Assembly: GCA_035626395.1 (NCBI GenBank)
Contig: DASPNR010000039.1
Location: forward strand, 1-64,000
Source: Candidatus Limnocylindrales bacterium
GTDB taxonomy: Bacteria > Desulfobacterota > Binatia > UBA1149 > CAITLU01
Direction of reading: 5' to 3'
DNA length: 64,000 bases
The notes under the pieces are model-generated. The model was not told where the DNA came from. It did no database searches and was given only the letters and a program-made list of their open reading frames with translations. Of the stretch, positions 15,578-24,631 are shown one piece after another. Within the stretch, counting starts at the first letter, position 1; the number at the start of each line of letters is the position of its first letter. A program made the position numbers and the translations under genes.

Positions 15578-18067
15578 TCAGAAGTTCGGGCCCTGGTAGT
15601 GCGCGTGGGTCAGGGTAACGTTGTCTCCCAGCTCGGCGCCCTTGCCGCCGATGGCGACGCCCGTCCAGGTGCTGCCCGCCTTGATCACGGTCTTGCCATC
15701 CGGCGTGAACAGGATGCCGCCGCCGGTGTTGTTCAGACCGATCTCGAGCTTGCCGCCCGCGACGTAGAACACCGTACGCTCGGCCGTCGCCCCGTTGATC
15801 AGGTTCCAGGTGATGCCCGCATTGGCGTCCAGCTTCTTGTCCACGCGGATCACGAACGTCGAATCGGACCCGCCGCCGTCCAGATTGATGGTGGCGAAGT
15901 TCCCGATGGACCACTTCTGGATGTCGATGACCGTGATGCCGCCGACGTTGGTCGCATTGAACGTCTGCGTCGAGCTCGCCGCCGTCTTGAGCTTGCCGAA
16001 GGTCTGGTCGCTCGGCAGCGCATCCAGCAGCGCCTGCACCGAGACCTGGTTCTGCTGCGCTGCCAGGCAGCGCGGCAGTCCCTCGTGATCGCCGGTCGTA
16101 TCGACGACGCCCGACGGCAGCTTCGGAACGATCATGCCCGTGGGGATCTTGGCGAGGCCGGTCCCGAACAGGTCGGCGTCGGTCGTCTTCGGCGCCGCGG
16201 TGATGCCGCCGCCGTCGGTGGCGACGTCGCCGTTAACGGTGGCCTGGTTGCCGCGGACCTTGGCGGCCTTCGGGCTGGAGTCGTCCATGATGAACCAGTC
16301 GCCATCGGTCAGCGTGCTCTGGCCGATGTCGCCGAGGTCGGCGCACGCATTGCCCAGCGCCTGCGAGCCGGCGCGGATGCGGCCCTTGCCGCGCGTGTCG
16401 CCGTCGCCGGCGATGAGCACGCCGAAGCAGGCGCTGAAGAACTGGATGTTCTCGTGCTGGCACGTGACGCCGGCGCACGAGTCGATCGTGCAGTCGTCCA
16501 GATCATCGCAGCCGTCGCCCGCACCGCCCTGGCAGGTGCCGTTGAGGCAGGCGTCATCCCCCGTGCACTCGTTGCCGTCGTCGCACGGAGCCGTGTTGAA
16601 GACGCTTACACAGGCGCCGCTGCCGTTGCACACCTCCGACGTACACACGTCGCTGTCCGCCGTGCACGGCGTGTTCTGCGGGTCCGCGCAGGTGTTGTTG
16701 CCCTCGTTGCACACGGTCTGGCACTCGGTGCTGCCGCATGGGCTGCCGCTGCCGACGCACGTGCCGTCGACGCAGCCGTCGGTGGCGGTGCAGAACTGGC
16801 CGTCGTTGCACGGCGTCCCGTTGGCGGCGTCGGGATAGTTGCAGCCCGCGGCCGTGTCGCAGGTGTCGGCCGTGCAGGGATCGCCGTCCGCCGCGCAGGT
16901 GATCGTGTTGTGCAGGCACGTGCCGGTGGCGTTGCAGACGTCGGTCGTGCACGCGTTGCCGTCGCTGGTGCAGCTGCTGCCGACTGTCTCGAACTCGCAG
17001 GTCGAGGAGCAGCAGTCGCCGTTGGCGGTGTTGGCGTCGTCGCAGTCCTCCTCGTCCTCGGCCACGCCGTCGCCGCAGACGGCCACGACGGTCTCGGCTA
17101 CCTTGGCGGCGAAGATGTTGGTGACGAAGTCGGGGTCGGTGTCGAGATCGTCGATGAGGAAGGCGCGGGCGACGAGGTTCTCGGGCGTGTCGTCCTGGGT
17201 TGCGCCGTCGATGATCTGCGCCTGCAGGCTCTGCTCGGCGCGCGACGCGGTGGCGGGGCGCTGATCGCCCGGAGGCAGAGTGGCCGCCGACAGATCACGG
17301 AGCGTGGCCAGGGTCGCATCCTCGTCCCAGTTGCTCAGATCCGGGTCGCTGATGTCGGACTCGGGGTCCCCGTACTGCAGAGGACACGCCTCGCAGGTGG
17401 GAACGATCATGTTGAGGAACGCTCCGGCATCGATCACCGCGGCGGCGGTGACGTCGACCTCGGTCTGCCAGGGGCTCCCGTAGAAGTTGACGTCCATCGT
17501 CGGCGGGTTGGTGCCGGTCTGGCCCTCCATCCGATCGGCGGAATGGAACGCGCTGTCCGAGTTCTCATCCGTCAGCAGGATGAGGTTGATCAGTGCGTTC
17601 TGACGGAACGCGAGGCGCCCCGTATGGCCGGGGCTCTCATCGAGGATGTTGTTGACCGCCAGCGGCGTCGTCGTCACGTTCAGCGCTGCGCGGATCGCAG
17701 TCAGGCTGTCCTCGGGATCGCCGTTGTGGTCGTTGTGGATGCCGGGATTGGCGCCGTTGACGAGGATCTGGCCCAGGCGCTGCTCGGTCAGCGTCGCGTT
17801 GCTGGTAAGGTCGAGAATCAACTCGGGGCCCGTCTTGCCGAAGAGGATGATGGCAAAGCGCGCGTCGACGTTCGCCTCATCGAGATCGGAGACGAATTCG
17901 CTCATCCCTGCCTTGACGGCATTGATGTTGTTGAGCATCGACGGGCTGGCGTCGATCAGGAAGACGAAGTCGGTGGCGGTGGTCGTGCCGGGAAGAACCC
18001 CCGCGAAAGCTGCCGGAGCGAACGAGATCGTTGCGGCGATGAACGCAGCGAGAGACCGCTGAAGCAT
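15578..18067 (-). CDS. secreted VWA protein with Cys-rich repeats and beta-sandwich tail
   Basis: The start at 18067 gives a signal peptide (cleavage near AAFAG) and an 829-aa protein. A von Willebrand A domain follows, with an intact MIDAS (D39, S41, S43 in FLIDASPS; LLTDENSD later). The middle, about 340-560, is packed with cysteines: a CGDG...EDCDDAN Myxococcus-type repeat, then C-x-CTxDxC modules. The C-terminal 250 residues, with VNGDVATDGGG and INLDGGGSDSTFVIRV, look like an extracellular beta-sandwich or beta-helix of the ice-binding/choice-of-anchor kind; this is tentative. It is a surface adhesin-like architecture. Antisense frames are long only because the gene is GC-rich. Confidence 0.8.
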   Translation of the reverse strand: MLQRSLAAFIAATISFAPAAFAGVLPGTTTATDFVFLIDASPSMLNNINAVKAGMSEFVSDLDEANVDARFAIILFGKTGPELILDLTSNATLTEQRLGQILVNGANPGIHNDHNGDPEDSLTAIRAALNVTTTPLAVNNILDESPGHTGRLAFRQNALINLILLTDENSDSAFHSADRMEGQTGTNPPTMDVNFYGSPWQTEVDVTAAAVIDAGAFLNMIVPTCEACPLQYGDPESDISDPDLSNWDEDATLATLRDLSAATLPPGDQRPATASRAEQSLQAQIIDGATQDDTPENLVARAFLIDDLDTDPDFVTNIFAAKVAETVVAVCGDGVAEDEEDCDDANTANGDCCSSTCEFETVGSSCTSDGNACTTDVCNATGTCLHNTITCAADGDPCTADTCDTAAGCNYPDAANGTPCNDGQFCTATDGCVDGTCVGSGSPCGSTECQTVCNEGNNTCADPQNTPCTADSDVCTSEVCNGSGACVSVFNTAPCDDGNECTGDDACLNGTCQGGAGDGCDDLDDCTIDSCAGVTCQHENIQFFSACFGVLIAGDGDTRGKGRIRAGSQALGNACADLGDIGQSTLTDGDWFIMDDSSPKAAKVRGNQATVNGDVATDGGGITAAPKTTDADLFGTGLAKIPTGMIVPKLPSGVVDTTGDHEGLPRCLAAQQNQVSVQALLDALPSDQTFGKLKTAASSTQTFNATNVGGITVIDIQKWSIGNFATINLDGGGSDSTFVIRVDKKLDANAGITWNLINGATAERTVFYVAGGKLEIGLNNTGGGILFTPDGKTVIKAGSTWTGVAIGGKGAELGDNVTLTHAHYQGPNF

Positions 18068-18169
18068 GGAAGAAACCCCCCGCCCTACTTGTGCGCGATG
18101 CGATGCCCGGGACGAGAGGCCTCGCACTTCGGATTCGCGCGACGCGGATCCGTGCACGGAAGGAAACGA

Positions 18170-18192
18170 ACCGATCGAAGGGAACGATCGGT
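18170..18192 (-). terminator. possible terminator after the TPR gene
   Basis: A perfect 8-bp inverted repeat (ACCGATCG and its complement, 7-nt loop) followed on the minus strand by TTCGTTTCCTT. It lies 90 bp past the TPR stop. It could instead be an operator for the VWA gene, whose start is about 100 bp further on. Confidence 0.4.
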
Positions 18193-18281
18193 GCTGTCCT
18201 CTCTAGCGCCCCTTTCGGATTCCGTCAATGAAGCCGGCGGCCACTGACGCCGTTTGTTTGCCCACCGGGTGCGCCGCCGAC

Positions 18282-19751
18282 TCAGGATCGCGCAGCGCGG
18301 ATCGCGCTGACGCGTGCTTCCAGCGAGCGTGCATCCTTGTTGCGACCTTCGACGCGATAGAGCACCGCCAGGCTCTCCATCACCGGCACCAGATCGGCAT
18401 GCCGTGGTCCTAGCGACTTCTCCTTGGCCGCCAGCACGCGCTCATACATTGGAAGAGCGGCAACGGTGTGCCCATGCGTCTGATAGAGCTCCGCCAGGCT
18501 TTGCACGGTGGCAATGACGTCGGGGTGGTCCCGGCCGAGGAGCTTCTCGCGGATCTCGAGCGCGCGGCGGAACAGCGGCTCGGCCTGGTCGTACTGATTG
18601 CGGGCTCGATAGACCTCGGCCAGGCCGTGCGAGCTGGCGGCGACGTCGAGGGTCTCGACTCCCGCCGCGTTCTCGCGAGCGCGGAGCGACCGCGCATACA
18701 GGGGCTCGGCGCGATCGAACTGCCCTTGCGCGCGGTAGACGTCGGCAAGGTCGGCCATGGCCTGCGCCGTCTCCGGCTTGTCGGGCCCGAGGGTCTTCTC
18801 GCGAATGGCCAGCGCGCGCGCCAGCAGCGGCTCGGCCTGCGCCGGCTGGCCCACCGCGACGAATGCGCGGCCAAGATCGACGAGGCTGGCAGCCACTTGC
18901 GGATGATCCGGCCCCAGCGCCTGCTCGCGCGCCGTCAGTACGCGCCGGTACAGAGGCCCGGCCTGCAGCCACTCGCCTCGGGCGGCGTGGAGCGCCGCCA
19001 GGTTGCTCAGCGTCCCTGCCGCCTCGGCATCGGTCTGGTCGAGCTTGTTCTTGCGGATGTCGAGCGCCTTCTCGTAGAGCGGTTCCGCCTTGGCGAGGTC
19101 TCCTTCGGCACGGTGCAGCTCGGCCAGGTTGTTCAGCGCCGTGGCCACGAGCGGATCGGCCGGCCCCGTGGCCGCCTTCCTGGCGACCGACAGCGACTGC
19201 TCATACATCGTCCGGGCCTGCGCCAGATCGCCGCGCGCCTTGTACATCGAGGCCAGATTGGCGAGGCTCGTGGAAACCTTGGCGCTGTCGGCGCCGTAGA
19301 CGGCCTCGTGGATCTTCAGCGAGCGCTTGTAGAGCGACTCGGCCTTGTCGTAGCGGCCATCGGCCTTGTAGACCGATGCGAGGTGGCTGAGGCTGGAGGC
19401 GCTTTGCGGGCTCTCCGGTCCGAAAGCCTCTTCGTGGATCCTGGCGGCGCGCTTGTAGAGCGATTCCGCCTTGGAGTGGTTGCCCTGCGACAGGTAGATG
19501 GTCGCGAGATTGCTGGCCGCCGTGGCCGTGTCCGGATGGTCCTCGCCCAGCTCGCTTTCGGCCAGGGCCACGGCCTTTCTGGCGACGCTGGCGGCCTTGT
19601 CGTACTGGCCCTTGGCGTGCAGGGCCTTCGCCTGCTCGTTCAGCTCGACGAGCTCGTCGGATTGCGCGGCGGCGCTCGTGGCCGCGAGCACGCCGACACT
19701 CAGGACGAGAACTGCCGCGCTCCATCTCATCGATGCGATGATGCTGCCCAT
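18282..19751 (-). CDS. exported tetratricopeptide (kinesin-light-chain type) repeat protein
   Basis: A 489-aa protein with a signal peptide (cleavage near SAAAQ), then almost entirely 42-residue repeats of the TPR_10/TPR_12 type. The recurring pattern is A..L.NLA.LY...G....AE.LY.RAL.I.E...G..HP. About ten repeats are present, forming a superhelical scaffold for protein contacts, probably in the periplasm. ATG 19751 fits the signal peptide. It is transcribed in the same direction as the beta-helix gene upstream and the VWA gene downstream; all three encode exported proteins. Confidence 0.85.
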   Translation of the reverse strand: MGSIIASMRWSAAVLVLSVGVLAATSAAAQSDELVELNEQAKALHAKGQYDKAASVARKAVALAESELGEDHPDTATAASNLATIYLSQGNHSKAESLYKRAARIHEEAFGPESPQSASSLSHLASVYKADGRYDKAESLYKRSLKIHEAVYGADSAKVSTSLANLASMYKARGDLAQARTMYEQSLSVARKAATGPADPLVATALNNLAELHRAEGDLAKAEPLYEKALDIRKNKLDQTDAEAAGTLSNLAALHAARGEWLQAGPLYRRVLTAREQALGPDHPQVAASLVDLGRAFVAVGQPAQAEPLLARALAIREKTLGPDKPETAQAMADLADVYRAQGQFDRAEPLYARSLRARENAAGVETLDVAASSHGLAEVYRARNQYDQAEPLFRRALEIREKLLGRDHPDVIATVQSLAELYQTHGHTVAALPMYERVLAAKEKSLGPRHADLVPVMESLAVLYRVEGRNKDARSLEARVSAIRAARS

Positions 19752-19819
19752 TCTGCATGGGTAGCATCGGAAGGCGGGGTCGTCCAAGCCCCAGGGGCGT
19801 CAGAGCGACGATCGAGAGC

Positions 19820-22213
19820 TCATGGCGTCCAGGTGGAAAACGGGCTGGTGACCACCGAGCCGACCACGCGTGTCTGCGGACTGGACGTGCACCAGAAATT
19901 GTTCGTCGCCAGCACGGTGCTCGCGCTGAGGTTGTGCACGTCGCGAGCGGTGCCGTTCGGCGCCTTGTTGCCGCAGAAGTAGTTGCCGCCGGTGCTGCTG
20001 ACGGCCTCGCCGCCGATCACCAGCGCATCGCCGCCCAGGTCCAGCCGGGCGTTGTCGACCACCGCCACACCGCCGAGCCCTGGTTCGCTCGAGCCCAGCC
20101 CACCGTTGCCGGTGATGATGTTGTCCGACATCGAGACCTTGGCCGCATTCAGGGCGAGCAGCCCGCGGAAGCGGTTTCCGGTCAGCGTGTTGCCGGTCAG
20201 CACCGCCTGCACCGCACCGCCGATGCGCACGCCGCGGTCGCAGCCTTCGACCTGCGAATCGCGCATGTGAACGATCTGGTTGTAGGTGGCGCCGCCGTCG
20301 AAGCGCGGGCCCAGACAGCGATACATGCCTTCGTCGAAGAAGCCTTCCATGCGGGTGCCTTCGATCAGATAGCGCCCGCCCTCGGTCATGCGAATGGGCT
20401 GCTGGCAGTCCGTGAACAGGCTGTCGCGCACGATGGCGTTGTAGTGGCCGCGCAGCTGCGGATGCGGCGAGGTCAGCCCGGTCTTGCCGTAGTTCTGCAT
20501 GCACTTGCCGCAAGCGGTCCGGGCCCACACCTTGTCGAAGACGTTGCCGGTCCCCGCGTTGTTCCCCATCGCCTCGTCGCAGTTGCGCTCGAAGGTCACG
20601 TGCTCGACGGTGTTGTCGTTGCCCGACGTCTTGATGCCGTCGAAGAAGGACCGAACCGTCAGGTTTCGCACGGTCGTGCGATTGCCGGCGAGGTTGAGGA
20701 AGTAGGTGCCGCTGTTGATGTTGGGACAGTCGCAGGTGCCGTCAGGGTTCAGCGCCACCTTGCACCCTGATGCCGTCGTCTTGCGGCCCCAGCACGCGGG
20801 CGTCATCTCGAAAGTGATGTTGCGATCGAGGCCGTCGATGACGAGGTCGTTGCATGCCGTGGTACGCGCGCCGCTGGCGGTGTCGGCTATGGCGATCGTG
20901 GTGTCGGTGCAGTTGAACGTGATCACCTTGCCGGGCCCGCCGCAGCTCTGCAGCGCGGAGTGGAACGCGGCCTCGGTGCAGGGGATCGAGCACGAATAGG
21001 AGCCGGGAACGTTGACGCAGGGATTGCCGGCGGCGCACTGCGCGGTGCCGCGCGAGCACTCGTCGATGTCGACGCACGCGCCGCCGACGAGCTGGTAGCC
21101 GGGTTTGCACACGCACGAGGCGTAATCGGTCGCGGGCCGGCTGCCGTCGGCGCACGCAAGGCACCGAACGACGCCGTTATAGAGGCCGCAGGTTTCGCGC
21201 CGGCACGTCGACGAGCAGCCGTCGCCGCTGGTCGCGTTGCCGTCGTCGCAATCTTCGGAAGCCTGGCGGACGTCGTCGCCGCAAGCCTCGATGAGGCAGG
21301 TCTCGTCGCAGCCGTCGCCGGAGACGGCGTTGCCGTCGTCGCAGTCTTCGCCCGACTGGACGCGGCCGTCGCCGCAGGACTCGCGCCCGCACTGCGAGTC
21401 GCAGCCGTCCTCATCAGCGAGGTTGCCGTCGTCGCATTCCTCGCCGTTGGCGGGCTGCACGAAGCCGTTGCCGCACACTAAAGGATATCTGCAACTGGCA
21501 TCGCAGGAGTCGCCCCCGGCAACATTGCCGTCATCGCACTCCTCGAAGCCCTCGACCAGCCCGTCGCCGCAGGCGACGCGTACGACCGCGGCCTGCGCAT
21601 CCACGCGTGAACGGACCCAGCTCTCCATCGTGACGATGTCGCCGCCGATGCACATCGGCGTGAACAGCTTGCCCCAGACCGTGCGAAGGTTGTTCAGGGA
21701 ATAGGCGGCGCAGGAATCGATGGTAGCCTGCGTGGCCGAGAAGTTGCGGCCTGTGCAATCGGCGTACTTGGCGGCGTACTTGAACAGCGCCTCGGTCCGG
21801 CGTGCCACGCAGGTGCTGGGCAGCGTGTTGGTTGCCAGCACGTGCGTCGTGAACAGACCGGCGAGCCAACCGGTGCGGCCGTCCATCGCCAGCGTGGCGA
21901 TGGTGCCCGGGCACCGATAGCCCTTGGCGGTCGCCGCGGCGTCGGCGTTGGCGAGCAGCGTTGCCGTCGATGTGGTGGCCTTGGCCACGCAGGCATCGAA
22001 CGTGGCCGCCGACCCGCCCTGCGCCAGCGCAACCTGGCATCGCCCGATCTGGGTCGAGCTGTAGCGAGATGCGTCCAGCTTGGCTGCGAAGCAGTCCAGC
22101 TCTGCCTGAGTCTGCGCAAATGCGTCCGCGCCGCCCACCGCCCCGATCCCCCACAATCCGAGAGACGCAAGAATGGTGACCAGACGCCGGTTCCCCCGAC
22201 CGTGTCCGTTCAT
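19820..22213 (-). CDS. secreted Cys-rich, EGF-like and beta-helix protein
   Basis: The 797-aa product starts at 22213 with a signal peptide (cleavage near DAFAQ). The N-terminal 190 residues are helical with spaced cysteines, resembling the N-terminal repeats of the protein at 62050-63975. Four Myxococcus cysteine-rich repeats follow (ACGDGLVEGFEECDDGN, CGNG, ESCGDG, EACGDD types). Next comes a calcium-binding EGF-like module beginning DIDECSRGTAQC. The C-terminal half is a right-handed beta-helix with repeating NT/G turns (GNRTTVRNLTVRS, SGNDNTVEHVTF, TGNTLTGNRFRG), as in pectate-lyase-like proteins. No catalytic site was identified. It is probably cell-surface or secreted. Confidence 0.8.
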   Translation of the reverse strand: MNGHGRGNRRLVTILASLGLWGIGAVGGADAFAQTQAELDCFAAKLDASRYSSTQIGRCQVALAQGGSAATFDACVAKATTSTATLLANADAAATAKGYRCPGTIATLAMDGRTGWLAGLFTTHVLATNTLPSTCVARRTEALFKYAAKYADCTGRNFSATQATIDSCAAYSLNNLRTVWGKLFTPMCIGGDIVTMESWVRSRVDAQAAVVRVACGDGLVEGFEECDDGNVAGGDSCDASCRYPLVCGNGFVQPANGEECDDGNLADEDGCDSQCGRESCGDGRVQSGEDCDDGNAVSGDGCDETCLIEACGDDVRQASEDCDDGNATSGDGCSSTCRRETCGLYNGVVRCLACADGSRPATDYASCVCKPGYQLVGGACVDIDECSRGTAQCAAGNPCVNVPGSYSCSIPCTEAAFHSALQSCGGPGKVITFNCTDTTIAIADTASGARTTACNDLVIDGLDRNITFEMTPACWGRKTTASGCKVALNPDGTCDCPNINSGTYFLNLAGNRTTVRNLTVRSFFDGIKTSGNDNTVEHVTFERNCDEAMGNNAGTGNVFDKVWARTACGKCMQNYGKTGLTSPHPQLRGHYNAIVRDSLFTDCQQPIRMTEGGRYLIEGTRMEGFFDEGMYRCLGPRFDGGATYNQIVHMRDSQVEGCDRGVRIGGAVQAVLTGNTLTGNRFRGLLALNAAKVSMSDNIITGNGGLGSSEPGLGGVAVVDNARLDLGGDALVIGGEAVSSTGGNYFCGNKAPNGTARDVHNLSASTVLATNNFWCTSSPQTRVVGSVVTSPFSTWTP

Positions 22214-22502
22214 GGGGGACACAATGCACCGGCGGCGCGTCAAAGAAAAGTCAATAAAATCAGATAGTTACGTTTTATGGCCTACAAAACGAACTCTGAC
22301 GGGTGAGTGCCGGGAGGAGGTGGAGAGACGTCGCGCAGGCGGTCGGCTTTCCGTCGCGAGTCGTCAATGGGCGGAAGAAGGAAGCCGGCGCTCCGACACC
22401 TCGTCCTGCGGGCAGCGCGTCCTCGCCTTGCTGGGACGATTCGGATTGACTGTCGCCAGACGTGCGCCACCGGACCCGAACGCGCCGAACAGGAGACGCC
22501 AG

Positions 22503-22982
22503 ATGCCGATCCTTCGCCAACTTCGCAGCGTCGTCGCCGCCACCGCCATCCTCGTCGCTCTCCTCGCCACGACCGCGATGGCTGGCGGCGATTGGAACGA
22601 CGCAGGCATCGCCTGGAAGCCGTTTGAGCAGGGCCTGGCCGAGGCGAAGAGCGCCGGCAAGCCGGTGATGCTCGTGTTCTACACCGAGTGGTGCCCGCAC
22701 TGCACCAACTACTCCAGGCTGTTTCACGACCCGAAGCTCGTCGAGCTCTCGAAGAAGTTCGTGATGATTCGCATCGACAAGGACAAGGACCCGGCGTTGA
22801 GCGGCAGGTACGCGCCCGACGGAGAGTACATCCCGCGTACGTTCTTCCTCCGGCCCGACGGCACCCTGCTGACGGAGGTCACCGAGCAGCGCGACCAATA
22901 CAAGTACTTTTACAACGAAAGCGACTCCGGCTCCGTCATGCGTTCGATGAACGCGGTGCTGGCGATGCCCGCCCAGAGCTGA
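22503..22982 (+). CDS. exported thioredoxin-like protein (CPHC)
   Basis: The 159-aa product has an N-terminal signal peptide (cleavage near AMAGG), then a thioredoxin fold with the active site WCPHC (residues about 63-67) in VFYTEWCPHCTNYS, and a cis-proline strand YIPRTFFLRPDG. The opening GIAWKPFEQGLAEAKSAGKPV resembles Thioredoxin_7/TXNDC12-type domains. It is likely a periplasmic thiol reductase or isomerase. ATG 22503 has GGAG upstream (CAGGAGACGCCAG). It diverges from the beta-helix gene across a 289-bp spacer whose AT-rich core (22235-22300) is the likely promoter region. Confidence 0.85.
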   Translation: MPILRQLRSVVAATAILVALLATTAMAGGDWNDAGIAWKPFEQGLAEAKSAGKPVMLVFYTEWCPHCTNYSRLFHDPKLVELSKKFVMIRIDKDKDPALSGRYAPDGEYIPRTFFLRPDGTLLTEVTEQRDQYKYFYNESDSGSVMRSMNAVLAMPAQS

Positions 22983-23092
22983 TCCACGAGAGGACTACGC
23001 GCGCGAGCACATCGACATCGAGACCGTGCACCTCGGCAAGGTCGACCAGATGCTGCGCAAGCCAGGCGAAATCGAGCGTCTCTGGAAGCTGT
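22981..23092 (+). pseudogene. possible C-terminal gene remnant
   Basis: Overlapping the thioredoxin stop, a different frame reads DYAREHIDIETVHLGKVDQM and ends RLWKL with TGA at 23090-23092. The composition looks coding, yet the frame has no start codon of its own nearby. It may be the 3' end of a gene whose front was deleted, or the old C-terminus of a neighbour lost by frameshift. Unrecognised. Confidence 0.3.
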
Positions 23093-23109
23093 GAGCGCCG
23101 CCCGCGCGC

Positions 23110-24267
23110 TCAGCGGATCAGCAGCATGCACAGCGCCAGCTCGTCGAGCGCGCGCGCGACCGCATGGTCCGGGCGTGCCAGGACGAGAGGCTGGCGATTG
23201 ACCGCGGCGCGGTAGAACAGGTCGGGCGCCGGCGGCACGATGCCGTACTTCTTGAGCTCGAGGTGGGTATTGACGTCGGCGGCCGACACCGCCTCGGGCA
23301 CCTGCACGCGCGAAACGATCACGCTGCCGACGGTGGCCTTGACGCGCCAGAACTTCAGCACTTCGATCATGATCTTCGCTGCCGCGATCGAGGACGGGTC
23401 CGATCGGTCGATGACCAGCGCGATCAGGTCCGCCTGGCGCAGCGCCTCTCGATTGGCCTCGCTGGTCTCGCTGGGCAGGTCGAGCAGCACCAGGTCCGAG
23501 TTCAGCGAAGCCGCGTTGACGATCGCCGCGGCCTGGTCTCCGCGCAGGTCGCAGTAGCTCAGCAGCGTCTGCGGTGCAGCCAGGAGCCGAAGGCCGCTCA
23601 TGTGCCGGCTGACGTGCTCGTCGATGGTGTCGGTGCCGATGCCGTCGGCGCTGCGCGCGGCGAGCAGGCGGCCGATGTCGCTGATGGCGTTGACGTTGAG
23701 GAGACGCGACAGCACGCCGTAGTTGCCGCGCATCTCGATGGTGGTCACCGGCAGGCCGCGGTTGGCCAGGGCGGCAGCCACGTTGGCAGCCACCGTCGTC
23801 GTTCCCACCCCGCCCTTGGCGCCGAAGAAGGCGACGACGCGGCCACGCTTGGCTGTCACGTGGCTTACGGGGTCGGCAGGCCCGCGTCGCTCGATGGCGT
23901 AGCGGATCGTGCGTTCCAGTTCGCGCGCCCGCAGCTCGCCCTTGATCAGGTATCCGGCCGCACCGAGCTTCATCGCCTCCACGTCGACTTCGTGCGTGCC
24001 GTGTCCGGTCAGGATGAAGACCGGGGCGAGCCGCCCTTCCTGCAGCTCGTTGCGCAGCAGGTCCAGGCCGGTGCGCTCGCCGAGCCTGTAGTCGACCAGA
24101 AAGACGTCGAAGCGGCCGCGGCGGATCTCGCGAACGGCATCGGCATAAGTGGGAGCCCAGACCAGGTCGAAGCCTTCCCCTTGCGCCTCGGCGAGAAGCT
24201 CGCGCGTCAGGACATAATCGTCCTCGTCGTCCTCGACGAGCAGGATGCGTAGGGCGCCAGAAGCCAT
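23110..24267 (-). CDS. response-regulator receiver fused to CpaE/MinD-like ATPase
   Basis: The 385-aa protein has a receiver domain (residues 5-125) with acidic pocket E12/D13/D14, phospho-acceptor D59 (FLVDYRLG), T87 and K109. A ParA/MinD-type P-loop domain follows, with deviant Walker A KGGVGTTT (151-158) and later LVLLDLPSE. This is the CpaE/TadZ layout, which places Tad pilus machinery at the cell pole. Here the receiver has its full set of phosphorylation residues. No tad/cpa genes and no partner kinase lie alongside, so the job is open. It converges on the thioredoxin-like gene. Confidence 0.8.
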   Translation of the reverse strand: MASGALRILLVEDDEDDYVLTRELLAEAQGEGFDLVWAPTYADAVREIRRGRFDVFLVDYRLGERTGLDLLRNELQEGRLAPVFILTGHGTHEVDVEAMKLGAAGYLIKGELRARELERTIRYAIERRGPADPVSHVTAKRGRVVAFFGAKGGVGTTTVAANVAAALANRGLPVTTIEMRGNYGVLSRLLNVNAISDIGRLLAARSADGIGTDTIDEHVSRHMSGLRLLAAPQTLLSYCDLRGDQAAAIVNAASLNSDLVLLDLPSETSEANREALRQADLIALVIDRSDPSSIAAAKIMIEVLKFWRVKATVGSVIVSRVQVPEAVSAADVNTHLELKKYGIVPPAPDLFYRAAVNRQPLVLARPDHAVARALDELALCMLLIR

Positions 24268-24631
24268 CGCGGCTAGAGTAAATCAGAGATGATGGCCGTC
24301 GGCGAGGCCCGTTCGCGCCTCGACCGCACCGACCTCCCTCACCGCGCCGGCGCAGCCGCACCATGGGCAGACGGCCGACGGGGCGACAGCGGTATGGCCG
24401 GCCGCGCCTTGACTCCGCGCCACGCCATGCGCACTGTCGCTGCTCCAACGGTTACTCGCGATCGCGCGAAGCGCTCCCGGTTCACATCGACAGCGCCCTG
24501 TCCCGAGCAAAACCCCCATTCAGCCAGTCCGTCCCCACCGCGCGTGGGAATCGACCAAGCGCCCGAGCTCGATGCGTGGCCGCCGCCAAGGCCTGGCCGC
24601 CGCGATGCTCGCGCACCAAGGACATCCGTAC
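24268..24631. other. divergent intergenic region
   Basis: About 360 bp between the CpaE-like gene (minus) and the helicase (plus). It should hold both promoters. I found no convincing promoter boxes, hairpin or small gene; open frames through it have no coding features. Confidence 0.4.

Noticed and set aside
15560-18247. 895-codon open frame on the plus strand, antisense to the VWA gene
   Set aside because: It is Arg/Gly/Val/Asp-rich without domains. The minus strand has a signal peptide, MIDAS motif and cysteine repeats. Long antisense frames are expected in GC-rich coding DNA.
22271-22291. CGTTTT/AAAACG inverted repeat in the 22.2-22.5 kb spacer
   Set aside because: A 6-bp match in an AT-rich promoter region is weak, and no regulator is encoded alongside.
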